DNA from: Myxococcus xanthus
GTDB lineage: Bacteria; Myxococcota; Myxococcia; Myxococcales; Myxococcaceae
Direction of reading: 5' to 3'
Assembly: GCF_900106535.1 (NCBI RefSeq)
Contig: NZ_FNOH01000014.1
Span: forward strand, 124,001 to 188,000
Length of the DNA stretch: 64,000 nt
In this document: positions 48,805-58,197 of the stretch, one piece after another
Layout: each line of letters opens with the position of its first letter
Numbering within the stretch: position 1 is the stretch's first letter
Made by a program: the position numbers and the translations under genes
The notes under the pieces: model-generated
What the model was told of the DNA's origin: nothing
Seen by the model: only the letters and a program-made list of their open reading frames with translations
Databases searched by the model: none

Positions 48805-50499
48805 CTACTTCTTCACGTCGCGTACCAGCTCCTCCGCGGTGACGTAGCGCGGCTCGATGTCCACCGGCACGTCCTTGAGGCGCTCCAGCACGCGCTGCAC
48901 GGGCGGGCGCACCACGCCGAGCTTCGCCAGCAGCGCCTCGGCGGCCTTCCGGTCGCCGCGGCCCTGAATCTCCATGAGCTGCTTCGTCAGCGAGATGACG
49001 GCCTTCTTCATCTTCGCCGGCACCACGGAGAAAGTGCCGTCCGCGTTCACCTTCACCGCGCCGGTGTCCAGGAAGTAGTTGAGCTGCACGGCGATGCCCT
49101 TGCCGTGCGCCTCGTCCACGCCGAAGCGGATGGAGCGGAAGGCGGAGGCCAGGAACGTCGTGTACATGGTGCGCTCCAGCGACTTGTCGATGACGCCGGT
49201 GTCCACCAGGCGCTGGAGCGCCCACAGGCCGGAGATGTCCGCCTTCGCCTCTTCGATGGCGCTGGAGGCCGACTGGAGCTCCTTGCGCACGGTGGTGGCC
49301 TTGCCACCCACGGTGATGTTGCTGGGCCCCAGGCCGTGCATCAGCTCATGCATCAAGATGTGCGTGAAGAAGGCATCGAAGGAGACGTCCTTCTGGTCCG
49401 CCGGGGTGAGGGCCACCTTGGCGATGGGCAGCAGCACGCGCTCGAACTTGGCCTCCTGCACGTTCTTCAGCATCACGCGCTTGGAGCCCATCTTCTCCGA
49501 CACCCGCTCGTCGTTGGGCAGGTTGAAGGCGGCCGTCTGCACGCCCCGGTTGCCGTCACCGGAGGAGAACAGGCTGTTGATGACGCGGATGGGCGCCAGC
49601 GCGCCCAGCTTCGGGTTGCGCAGCTTCGGGTCGATGGGGAGGTTGTTCTCCAGCCCCTGGAGCTGCCCGCTGAACTTCGCCAGCTTCTGCGTCTCCGCGT
49701 CGTCGCGCAGGCCCACGAAGGCCTCGAAGGCGGCCTTGTAGTTGAACCACTCGTCCTCGTAGACCTCGTAGGGCCCGATGGTGGGCTCGATGCTGGCGTC
49801 CAGCTCCATCCACGCCACCTCGCTGGCGTAGTAGTCGTTGGACAGGAACGCGTCCGCGCGCGAGGTGAGGAACGCCTTCAGCGTGGGCTGCTGGGTGAGC
49901 GCAGCGGCCTCACGCAGCAACGCGGCGGCCAGGGCCAGCTCGCCCTGGTACTCCACGCTGTAGGGCACCGTGATGAAGCGGCCATCCGTGCCGCGGCGGA
50001 TGGTGGTGTAGAAGCCGGTGGCCTCCTTCTGCTGCGCCTCGGGCAGCGACTTCACCCACGCCTCCACCTCCGCCTGGGTGGCGCCAGCCGGATAGAAGTT
50101 CGCGGACGCGGGCTTGGCCGGCACGCCCGGGATGAAGGGCCGCGCCTCGTCGAGGCTGTTCCAGGGCCCCTTGTCCAACAGGAACGCCTGCAGCCGCGCG
50201 CGGCCCAGCGGCGTCGTGTCCTGGACCAGGTCCAGCAGCAGCGGCTCGTTGCCCGCCCACCGCTGACGCAGGAAGAGCGTGTCCATCAGCTTCGAGGCCT
50301 GGACAATGCGGGCCAGGGCGCGGCGCTCGGACTCCGGCAGCGCCTTCAGGTCCACCCGGAGCTCCACCGGCGCGAAGCGCGCCGTCAGGCGCTGGAGCTC
50401 CGCGGCATCCGGGAAACGGGCAGGGGGCGTCTTCTCCGCGGCGGTAGCGGCGCCCGACAGCATCGCCGCGCCGAGCAGGGACAGGAGGGTACGGTTCAT
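48805..50499 (-). CDS. M49-like zinc peptidase (dipeptidyl-peptidase III family), exported
   Basis: 564 residues from ATG 50499. A signal peptide (LLSLLGAAMLSGAATAA) starts the protein. The zinc site is HELMH (near residue 385), the short pentapeptide form, with the second motif EEAKADISG downstream supplying the glutamate ligand. These two motifs, the EDEWFNYKAAFEAFV block and overall length suggest M49. Classical M49 uses a hexapeptide HEXXGH; the pentapeptide variant has been described in a few bacteria. Probably a periplasmic or outer-membrane aminopeptidase-type enzyme. It is divergent from htpG. The family call is moderately sure. Confidence 0.78.
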   Translation of the reverse strand: MNRTLLSLLGAAMLSGAATAAEKTPPARFPDAAELQRLTARFAPVELRVDLKALPESERRALARIVQASKLMDTLFLRQRWAGNEPLLLDLVQDTTPLGRARLQAFLLDKGPWNSLDEARPFIPGVPAKPASANFYPAGATQAEVEAWVKSLPEAQQKEATGFYTTIRRGTDGRFITVPYSVEYQGELALAAALLREAAALTQQPTLKAFLTSRADAFLSNDYYASEVAWMELDASIEPTIGPYEVYEDEWFNYKAAFEAFVGLRDDAETQKLAKFSGQLQGLENNLPIDPKLRNPKLGALAPIRVINSLFSSGDGNRGVQTAAFNLPNDERVSEKMGSKRVMLKNVQEAKFERVLLPIAKVALTPADQKDVSFDAFFTHILMHELMHGLGPSNITVGGKATTVRKELQSASSAIEEAKADISGLWALQRLVDTGVIDKSLERTMYTTFLASAFRSIRFGVDEAHGKGIAVQLNYFLDTGAVKVNADGTFSVVPAKMKKAVISLTKQLMEIQGRGDRKAAEALLAKLGVVRPPVQRVLERLKDVPVDIEPRYVTAEELVRDVKK

Positions 50500-50613
50500 G
50501 TCCCCTTCCCTACTCCAACCCGGGCCCACCCTCCCAGGGGTCCTCACATCTGAAAACCCAACGTCCCACATTTCCCCCTCATTCGCGCGCACCCGGAATG
50601 GACCACCAGCACA

Positions 50614-50633
50614 CCCGCCCTTGAGCGGGCGGG
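50614..50633 (+). promoter_or_regulatory. Hairpin in the htpG upstream region
   Basis: CCCGCCC and GGGCGGG flank TTGAGC, a 7-bp GC stem about 90 bp before the htpG ATG. It may be part of the htpG leader or an element of the divergent promoter. No CIRCE or clear sigma-32-type promoter was found nearby. Confidence 0.25.
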
Positions 50634-50722
50634 CGGACAGTCCGGACTCGACAAGCGGTTTTCCATGGTTAAGGGAAAGCGACGCTGGCGCCCCACCGGG
50701 CGCCCCGGAGGCCCCTGTCACC

Positions 50723-52687
50723 ATGACCGTCGAAAACGCCCCCCAGCGGGAGACCCACGCATTCCAGGCGGAAATCAATCAGCTCCTCAGCCTGGTCATC
50801 AATTCGCTCTACAGCCACAAGGAGATTTTTCTCCGCGAGCTGGTGTCCAACGCGTCCGACGCGCTCGACAAGCTCCGGTTCCGCGCGATTACGGAGCCGG
50901 AGTTGCTGGCGGACGAGCCGGCCCTGGAGCTGCGCCTCATCCCGGACGAGGCGAAGGGCACCCTCACCATCGAGGACACCGGCATCGGCATGTCGCATGA
51001 CGAGCTGGTGAAGAACCTGGGCACCATCGCCCACTCCGGCTCGCGCGAGTTCATCGAGGCGCTGGCGCAGAAGGGCCAGCAGAAGGACATGCAGCTCATC
51101 GGCCAGTTCGGCGTGGGCTTCTACAGCGCCTATCTGGTCGCGGACCGCGTGGAGGTGGTCAGCCGCGCCGCCGGCCAGGGCCAGTCCGCCTGGCGGTGGA
51201 CGTCGGAAGCCAAGGGCTCCTTCACGGTGGAGCCCGCCGAGCGCGCCGCGCGCGGCACCTCCATCACCCTGCACCTGAAGGAGGACCAGAAGGAGTTCCT
51301 GGGCGAGTGGCGGCTGCGGTCGCTCATCACGCAGTACTCCGACTACGTGGGCCACCCCATCAAGCTCCAGGTGAGCAAGACGACGGGGACCGGCGACGAG
51401 GCGAAGACGGAGACGTCGTTGGAGGTCGTCAACAAGGCCAGCGCCCTGTGGCAGCGCTCCAAGTCCGAAATCACGGACGAGCAGTACCAGGAGTTCTACA
51501 AGCACCTGACGCACGACTGGGAAGCGCCGCTGGCGTGGACGCACTTCAAGGCGGACGGCAACACCCAGTTCACCGGCCTGCTCTTCGTGCCCAAGCAGCC
51601 TCCGTTCGATTTGGACGCGCAGCAGCAGCGCGGGGTGCGGCTGTTCGTCAAGCGCGTGTTCATCATGGACCGCTGCGAGGAGCTGGTGCCGCAGTGGCTG
51701 CGCTTCGTGCGCGGCGTCATCGATTCGGATGACCTGCCGCTGAACGTGTCGCGCGAGCTGCTCCAGGACTCGCAGGTGGTGCGCGCCATCCGCAAGCACG
51801 TGGTGAAGAAGTCCGTGGACCTGCTGGAGAAGCTGGCCAAGGACAAGCCGGACGACTACCTCACCTTCTGGAAGGCCTTCGGCACGGTGCTGAAGGAAGG
51901 CCTGGCCACGGAGGCCGAGCAGAAGGACAAGCTGGGCGGTCTGCTGCGCTACGAGAGCTCGCGCGAGGAGGGCCTGACGTCCCTGGCGGACTACGTGGGC
52001 CGCATGAAGGAAGGCCAGGAGGCCATCTATTACGTCTACGGCGAGTCCCGGAAGGCGGTGGCGGACAGCCCCCACCTGGAGGCGCTGAAGCAGCGCGGCT
52101 TCGAGGTCCTCTACATGACGGACCCGGTGGACGAGTGGGCCGCGCAGGGCCTGCGCGAGTTCCAGGGCAAGCCGCTGGTGTCCGCGCTCCAGGCGGACCT
52201 GAAGCTCCAGTCCACGGACGAGCAGAAGAAGGAGCAGGAGCAGCACGCCGAAGGCCTGAAGACGCTCACCTCGAAGATGAAGGACGTGCTCCAGGAGTCG
52301 GTGCGCGAGGTGCGCGTGTCGGACCGCCTGACGGACTCGCCCGTGTGCCTCGTCGTGCCAGAGGGCGGCTCGCCGGCCTACCTGGAGCGCCTGCTCCAGC
52401 AGCGCGGCCGGGGCGCGGGCATGCCGCGCGTGAAGCGCATCCTGGAAGTGAATCCGAAGCACCCCGTCATCGAGCACCTGAAGGCCGTGCATGACCGCGA
52501 CCCGGCCGCGGCCCAGGTGGCGGAGTGGATTGAGCTGCTCCACGACCAGGCGCTGCTCACCGAGGGCAGCACCATCGCCGACCCCAACCGCTTCGCCCGC
52601 CGCATGACGGGGCTGTTGACGCAGGTGGCGGCCCTGGCGGCGGCGCCCGCGCCAGCGCAGACCCCCGCCTCGGCGACGGCGAGCTGA
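50723..52687 (+). CDS. htpG: Molecular chaperone HtpG (Hsp90)
   Basis: 654 residues, normal length. The N-terminal ATPase domain has the Bergerat motifs [27 protein letters not shown] and [10 protein letters not shown]. The middle domain has the [19 protein letters not shown] block, here [16 protein letters not shown]. The C-terminal dimerisation domain lacks the eukaryotic MEEVD tail and ends with an Ala/Pro stretch. It is an ATP-dependent cytoplasmic chaperone. It is divergent from the M49-like gene by 223 bp and followed by a hairpin at 52702. ATG 50723 is fixed by the conserved family start. Confidence 0.97.
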
Positions 52688-52701
52688 GACGCCGTCACCC
52701 A

Positions 52702-52728
52702 CGCCCCCTCTCCCTTCGAGAGGGGGCG
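52702..52728 (+). terminator. Terminator hairpin after htpG
   Basis: An 11-bp perfect stem (CGCCCCCTCTC with GAGAGGGGGCG) around a 5-nt loop lies 15 bp after the htpG stop. No T-run follows. Confidence 0.6.
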
Positions 52729-52873
52729 CCCGCAGCCCGGGCGAGCGCCTGGTGCGCCCGGCTGCTTCGGGGAGGCCCCGGACCCGGGGAATGCCCGACC
52801 CGGGACGGGGGTATCGGCTTCCCCGGGGCGCGTCGGCTATCGTCCCTCGGAATATCGAGGGGAGTCCGACGAC

Positions 52874-54331
52874 ATGAAGCGAGTGGTTCTGGGGTTGTTC
52901 GCAGCCGTGGTCCTCCATGCGTGCGCAGCGCACGAAAAGACGGGAGACCGCGCCGCGGCCGTAGGGGATTGGAAGGCCGCGTATGCGTCCTACCGGCAAG
53001 CGCTGACCAGCGAGCCGGACAGCCCCGAAATCAAACTCAAGTTCGACACCGCCCGCACCAAGGCGCTCCAGGATGCGCAGCAGCGGGCGCAGACGTGCGC
53101 GCAGGTGAATGACTGGGGCTGTGCGCTCGCCGAGTCCGACTTCGCCCTGTCCGTGGAGCCGGGCAACGCGGAGATTGCGTCGTTCCGCGCGAACGCGGCA
53201 CAGCAGGTGGCGATGGGCCAGTTGGACACGGCCGTCCAGCAGGCGCAGCAGGGGCAGTACGCGGAGGCCGCCTCGCTGATGGACCGGGCGCTGCAGTTGT
53301 CCCCGGCGCCCGAGGTCAGGACGCACGCGGAGGACGTGCGGCGCATCATCACCACCCAGGGGCGTGCCCAGGCAGACCGGTACCTGCACGAGGGCAACTT
53401 CATCGCGGCCCACGAGCTGGCGCAGTTGGTGCTGAGTCTGGACGCCTCCGCATCGGCGTGGGCGCAGAACATCGCCGCGGAGTACGAGCACTTCATCACC
53501 GAGGAGGTCGAGCGGCTGTCGCGCGAGGGTGACGCCGCGCGGGCGCAGCGTGACTGGGGGCGCGCGCAGCAGAGCTACGGCGCCGCGCTGAGCCTGCGGC
53601 AGGGTGGCCGGGCCGCGCCGCTGGAGGCGTACGTGCGCCACATGGCCCTCGCCGACCAGCGCATCGCGGGCCGCGACTGGAACGGGGCGGCGGATGCCTA
53701 CCATGTCGCGCTGCGCACGGGTCAGGACGACGGATATGCCAACCACCAGTTGGAGCGGGTGCAACTGCGGCCCTACCGCGTCGTGCTGCGCTCGGTGCTG
53801 GTGACGCCGGGCCGGCCGGATGGCCGGGCCTGGGTGGGCGCGTCGAACGACATCTTCACGCGGCTGGCCAACCGGCTGACCCAGACGGCCCGGCAGCGTG
53901 GAATGACGGACCTGGTGAAGGACCTGGCCATGAGCATTCCGCATGAGAATCGCCCGAGGCTGCGCATCGAGGTCCACCATCCGGATGGCATGCACCTGAC
54001 GACGCAGGGGCGTGACGGCATCTACACGGCGTATGACGCGGAGTTCGTCGCTGTCGCCAATGCCTTCGACGACCGGCGGGTCGGCTTCCAGGTGTACATG
54101 GACGGGCCGAACGGGAGCGAGCTGCTCGGCTCGGTAGACGTGCCCATGCGCGAGCTGGTGGAGCACCGCGAGGTGTCGCTGGAGGGCCGCTCGGTCATCG
54201 CGCTGATGCTGAGCACCGGCGGTGACGGCCGTCAGCCGGGCCCTTACGCCGGCATGGCGCACGTGCTGCCGCCGCCTCCGCCCGGTACGCCGCCGCCGGG
54301 CCGCGGCCACGCCGCCACGCCGATTCCCTGA
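52874..54331 (+). CDS. TPR-repeat lipoprotein
   Basis: 485 residues. The signal peptide ends in a lipobox (VVLHACAAH). The mature protein has several degenerate TPR helices (GDWKAAYASYRQALTSEPDSPE; GQYAEAASLMDRALQLSP; RDWNGAADAYHVALRTGQ) to about residue 300. A C-terminal beta-rich part (about 300-440) contains PRLRIEVHHPDG and YDAEFVAVANAF, possibly C2-like, and the tail is Pro/Gly-rich. It is likely anchored to the outer or inner membrane facing the periplasm and acting as a protein-interaction scaffold. I recognise no specific function. It has its own GGGGAGTC site before ATG 52874 and stands alone. Confidence 0.8.
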   Translation: MKRVVLGLFAAVVLHACAAHEKTGDRAAAVGDWKAAYASYRQALTSEPDSPEIKLKFDTARTKALQDAQQRAQTCAQVNDWGCALAESDFALSVEPGNAEIASFRANAAQQVAMGQLDTAVQQAQQGQYAEAASLMDRALQLSPAPEVRTHAEDVRRIITTQGRAQADRYLHEGNFIAAHELAQLVLSLDASASAWAQNIAAEYEHFITEEVERLSREGDAARAQRDWGRAQQSYGAALSLRQGGRAAPLEAYVRHMALADQRIAGRDWNGAADAYHVALRTGQDDGYANHQLERVQLRPYRVVLRSVLVTPGRPDGRAWVGASNDIFTRLANRLTQTARQRGMTDLVKDLAMSIPHENRPRLRIEVHHPDGMHLTTQGRDGIYTAYDAEFVAVANAFDDRRVGFQVYMDGPNGSELLGSVDVPMRELVEHREVSLEGRSVIALMLSTGGDGRQPGPYAGMAHVLPPPPPGTPPPGRGHAATPIP

Positions 54332-54446
54332 CGTCCCGAGGGGCCGGGAGCACGGCTTCCGGCCTCCAGACACGGTGTCACCACGCCCGGAGCATCGTTC
54401 CGGGCGTGGGCAACGAGCAGATGCCCACCCGCGCCCCGAACGCCTC

Positions 54447-55823
54447 TTAGCGCGGCAGGCGGAGCCGGAACGTAGAGCCCGTGCCGACGACGCTCTCCAC
54501 CTCGATGTCCCCCCCGTGCGCCCGGGCAATCCGGCGGGACACGGAGAGCCCCAGCCCCACGCCGGGGATGTCCTTCGCCGCGGTCCGGCTGCGCTTGAAC
54601 GGCTCGAAGAGGGTGCCCAGGTCGTCGGGCGGAATCCCCACGCCTTCATCCGTCACGGACACCGACACGTCGCGCTCCGAGGACTCCAGCCGCAGCGACA
54701 CCACCCCACCCTCGGGCGAGTACTTGATGGCGTTGCTCACCAGGTTGGTGAGCACCTGCGACAGCCGCGTCGAATCACACCGCCAGGGCACGGGCGAGTC
54801 CGGCACGGAGTACTCCAGCCGGTGATGCTCACTGGACGGCCGGTGGAGCTCCACCACCTCCTCCACCAACGCGCGCAAGTCACACTCCTCCAGCCGCAGC
54901 TCCAGGTTCCCCGCCTCGATGCGCGTCCGGTCCAGCAGATCGCCCACCATGCGCTCCAACCGGTCCACCTGGTTGGAGATGCGCACCAGCGAATCGCGCA
55001 CCTTCTCCGGCGGAGGCGCCGTCTTGGCCCGCAGCAGCATCTGCGCCGACAGCTTCAGTGCGTTGAGCGGCGTGCGCAGGTCGTGCGCCACGCCCGCGAG
55101 GAACTGGAGCTGCCGCGCGTCCTGACTGGCGACGGTCTCCGCCATGTCGTTGAACTCCGCGCCAATCTCCTGGAGCTCCGGCGGCCCCGCGCGCGCCACC
55201 CGGGATTCACGCCGGCCTGACTTGAACGCACTCAACGCGCGGCGGATGGCCACCAGCGGCCGGTAGATGCTCGTCTGCGCGATGGCGAGGAACAGCACCA
55301 CGCCCGTCAGCACCGACACCGCGAGCAACGTTCCAAGGAGCCGCCCCGTTCTCCGCACGGCGGTCGCCTCGTCGCGAGCCATGCGCGCCCGCGCGATGCT
55401 GGAGTCCATCACCGCCCGCGTCGCATCCACCGCCTGCGCCAACCGCCGCCGCCGGTCCGGCTCCGGCGCATTGAGGTAGGCCTCGACGCTCGCGCGGGAA
55501 GCCGCCACCAGCCCGCGCTCCGCCTCCGTCTCCGTGTACATCTCGACATGGGCCAGCCGCTCTGGCACCTCGCGCACCAGCGCGTCCACCCCGACGGGCG
55601 GCCCGATGTCCGTGGGCCCGATACCTTCCACTTCGTGAGCGTACTGGAGCAGCAGCAAGGTGAATTCCAGCTCGGCCGCCGCGCGCACCCGCTCCGCCGC
55701 GTCGATGAGGCTGGTGGTCTGCCGCTGCAGCAGGGTGGTCATCCAGAAGAGTCCACCCGCGGACCCCAGCCCCAGAACCGCAAGGAGTACCGCTCCGAGG
55801 GTGAGGAAGGTCCGCAACCGCAT
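54447..55823 (-). CDS. Membrane sensor histidine kinase with HAMP domain
   Basis: 458 residues from ATG 55823, with GGAGGG eight bases upstream; an upstream in-frame start at 55904 would add a signal-less tail. A first membrane segment (TLGAVLLAVLGLGSAGGLFWM) and a second near residues 165-190 (LLGTLLAVSVLTGVVLFLAIA) enclose a periplasmic helical sensor. HAMP follows, then HisKA with the phosphorylated His in AGVAHDLRTPLNALK and HATPase_c with NLVSNAIKYSPEGG, DEGVGIP and GVGLGLSVSRRI. Orphan kinase: no response regulator adjacent. Confidence 0.93.
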   Translation of the reverse strand: MRLRTFLTLGAVLLAVLGLGSAGGLFWMTTLLQRQTTSLIDAAERVRAAAELEFTLLLLQYAHEVEGIGPTDIGPPVGVDALVREVPERLAHVEMYTETEAERGLVAASRASVEAYLNAPEPDRRRRLAQAVDATRAVMDSSIARARMARDEATAVRRTGRLLGTLLAVSVLTGVVLFLAIAQTSIYRPLVAIRRALSAFKSGRRESRVARAGPPELQEIGAEFNDMAETVASQDARQLQFLAGVAHDLRTPLNALKLSAQMLLRAKTAPPPEKVRDSLVRISNQVDRLERMVGDLLDRTRIEAGNLELRLEECDLRALVEEVVELHRPSSEHHRLEYSVPDSPVPWRCDSTRLSQVLTNLVSNAIKYSPEGGVVSLRLESSERDVSVSVTDEGVGIPPDDLGTLFEPFKRSRTAAKDIPGVGLGLSVSRRIARAHGGDIEVESVVGTGSTFRLRLPR

Positions 55824-56074
55824 CACGCCCTCCAGGGGAAAGCACCACCCTACCTGATGCGTGGCGCGAACGGGCATCCCACCCCGCCCGCCCGCGAACG
55901 GCATCCATCAGCATCCATTACCCGCGCTGCACCCGCCCTCACCGGGATGTGCACTGCTGCACTGCATGGCAACCCGGTGGCGGGATATCGCCGCGCCAGG
56001 CCCCATCTCCTCCGGGCCAGGGGATGCGTGCGGTACGCTGTGGGGTCCACCGTCTTCCGGAAGGTGCAGGCGCC

Positions 56075-56393
56075 ATGGGCTTCACCTCGAACGTCAACGG
56101 CCGGGAGCACGCCGTCGACGCGCCCGAAGACACGCCCCTCCTCTCCATCCTCGTGACGAACTGGGGCCCGGTATGGCTGCAGCGTGGGGCAAGTGCGGCG
56201 CATGTACGGTGCTGAGCAATGGCTCACCACTGCGCGCCTGTGTCGCGCCTGCGGCGGCCCTGCTGAAGGAGAAGCCTCCCAGGGTCCCACTTCGGCTGCG
56301 CTGGCCAATGCCCTCTTCGACGCCACGGGTGCCAGGCCGCGAGAGCTGCCGCTGATACCGGAGCGGCTGGCGGCGGCGCTCCAGACACGCTGA
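56075..56393 (+). pseudogene. Remnant of an isoquinoline-1-oxidoreductase-type (2Fe-2S/molybdopterin) operon
   Basis: The start reads FTSNVNGREHAVDAPEDTPLL, the N-terminus of the 2Fe-2S small subunit. After frame changes, YGCSVGQ and CGACTVLSNGSPLRACV, the cluster-binding motif of the same subunit, are readable in other frames. The final part reads AALANALFDATGARPRELPL in a third frame and ends with a stop at 56393; that is the C-terminus of the large molybdopterin subunit. Thus the small-subunit start, its cluster region and the large-subunit end survive on about 320 bp, with at least two frameshifts and a large internal deletion. Not functional. This is read by eye against family consensus. 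Confidence 0.75.
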
Positions 56394-56566
56394 GGCGGCA
56401 CCGAGGGGGCAAGCCCATGGCCCGCGCCCACGTCGACAACACTCGACGGAGGCCGCGCGCCATGTGAATCTGCGTTCGAAGTGGAAGGGTGCGGCGATGA
56501 ACGCCGCAGGAACTCGGATGGTCGGGCCGCCATCCCAGCCGGCAACGCAGCCGGCGGGACCAGCGT

Positions 56567-57979
56567 ATGTCGACGACCACGCCACCGGGGCAGTCTGCCC
56601 TTCCGCCCGAGGCCTGGGCCCCACTGCTTCGACTCTCCAGGCTCGCAGGCCGGCCACTGGAGCGCTTCCTCCATATCGAGGCGGCCAGTGGCATCCTGCT
56701 CCTCGTGGCGGCGGCCATCGCGCTCCTGTGGGCGAACTCGCCCTGGGCGGAGAGCTACGCGCACTTCTGGCACACGCCACTCGGCATCCGCGTCGGTGAC
56801 TTCACCTTCGAGCGCAGCCTCGAATGGGTCGTCAACGACGGCTTGATGGCCATCTTCTTCTTCGTCGTGGGCATGGAAATTCGCCGCGAGGTCCATCAGG
56901 GCGAGCTGTCAGAGTTGCGGCGCGCCGCGCTCCCCGCCGCGGCGGCGCTGGGGGGCATGCTCGTTCCGGCGGGCCTGTACCTCCTCCTGGCGGATACCCC
57001 GGACACCCGCTCGGGGTGGGGCGTGCCCATGGCCACGGACATCGCGTTCGCGGTGGGCATCCTCACGCTCCTCGGAAGCCGGGTGCCCCCCGCCCTGCGC
57101 GTGCTCCTGCTCGCGCTCGCGGTCATCGACGACCTGGGCGCCATCATCGTCATCGCGGTGTTCTACTCATCGGGCGTGGCCATCACCGGGCTGCTCGTCG
57201 CGGCGCTGGGAATCGTGGGTGTCTTCGCGATGCAGCGGTTTGGCGTGCGCTCGAAGTGGGCCTACATCGTTCCAGCGTTCGTCGCCTGGGCGGGCGTCTA
57301 CTCCGCGGGGATTCATCCGACGATCGCGGGCGTCATCATCGGGCTCATCACGCCGGTGCGCACCTGGCTCGGTCCGGAAGGATTCGTCACCGGCGCTCGG
57401 ACCGAACTCGAACACATCGCCCAGGCGCAGCCAGGCGAGCTGTCCTCCCATCACCTGTCGGAGACCTTGCGCCGGGTCGATGCCGCGCGCCGTGAGGCCA
57501 TGTCGCCTTCGGAGAGCCTGATTGCCACGCTGCATCCGTGGGTGGCGTTCGGCATCATGCCGGTGTTCGCGCTCGCGAACGCGGGGGTGCCGATTTCCAG
57601 TGAACCGCTCGATGCGGCGTCGTGGACCGTGGCCCTCGCGACGGCCACCGGGCTCCTGGTGGGCAAGCCCCTGGGCGTGATTGGCGCCTGCTGGCTCGCA
57701 CTGCGCCTGCGGCTCGCGACGTTGCCGAAGGGCCTGGGCATGCGGGAGCTGCTGGTGCTGGGAAGCACCGCGGGCATCGGCTTCACCATGGCCCTGTTCA
57801 TCGCGCAGTTGGCCTTCACGGAGACGAAGCTGCTCGCCGCAGGGAAGCTGGGGGTACTGGCCGCGAGCGGGGCCGCCGCCGTCGTCGCACTCGTCCTGGG
57901 ACGGTGGTTGCTCACCACTTCGGCCCGGCCCGGCGCCGCGAGGTCCGTGGACGAGGCGGAGCGTTCGACGGCGCTATGA
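56567..57979 (+). CDS. nhaA: Na+/H+ antiporter NhaA
   Basis: 470 residues with about twelve membrane segments. The functional pair of aspartates is in VIDDLGAI, and the MATDIAFAVGILTLLG block and SGIHPTIAGV-type helix (here SAGIHPTIAGVIIGL) are NhaA hallmarks. It exports Na+ in exchange for protons at the inner membrane for pH and salt homeostasis. It is longer than E. coli NhaA (388 residues), with extra loops and a basic/acidic C-terminal tail. The start codon is uncertain because the beginning MSTTTPPGQ is low-complexity; the hydrophobic core starts near residue 40. Confidence 0.95.
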   Translation: MSTTTPPGQSALPPEAWAPLLRLSRLAGRPLERFLHIEAASGILLLVAAAIALLWANSPWAESYAHFWHTPLGIRVGDFTFERSLEWVVNDGLMAIFFFVVGMEIRREVHQGELSELRRAALPAAAALGGMLVPAGLYLLLADTPDTRSGWGVPMATDIAFAVGILTLLGSRVPPALRVLLLALAVIDDLGAIIVIAVFYSSGVAITGLLVAALGIVGVFAMQRFGVRSKWAYIVPAFVAWAGVYSAGIHPTIAGVIIGLITPVRTWLGPEGFVTGARTELEHIAQAQPGELSSHHLSETLRRVDAARREAMSPSESLIATLHPWVAFGIMPVFALANAGVPISSEPLDAASWTVALATATGLLVGKPLGVIGACWLALRLRLATLPKGLGMRELLVLGSTAGIGFTMALFIAQLAFTETKLLAAGKLGVLAASGAAAVVALVLGRWLLTTSARPGAARSVDEAERSTAL

Positions 57980-58190
57980 CGCCGCCCAGCCCCAGGTGTC
58001 CGCCACGCGCCACGACGCCAACGACGTCACGGGGACGCAGGTGGGCTTCCGGCTCCCCACCGATGTCGCAGGAGTCATCATCGAGGTGCGCTGGCCCGAG
58101 CTCGCGCACTTGGACGCCTCCTGGCGACGCATCCAGGGCTCGGGCACTATCCCGGTCACGAGCCTCGATGGCTCGTCGAACACTGCGGGA
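57975..58190 (+). pseudogene. Possible gene remnant between nhaA and the esterase gene
   Basis: One frame of this 200-bp gap reads like real protein (RHDANDVTGTQVGFRLP, then VAGVIIEVRWPELAHLDASW) with normal amino-acid balance but no start codon or ribosome site. It could be the residue of a deleted gene or a chance frame in GC-rich DNA. I cannot name its family. Confidence 0.25.
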
Positions 58191-58197
58191 GCAAGTG

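Noticed and set aside
50500..50722. CIRCE or sigma-32 heat-shock promoter before htpG
   Set aside because: No TTAGCACTC-type inverted repeat and no properly spaced heat-shock hexamers were found.
50669..54649. Open minus-strand frame of about 1300 codons across htpG and the TPR lipoprotein gene
   Set aside because: Antisense to htpG and the next gene, with an amino-acid composition typical of a GC shadow.
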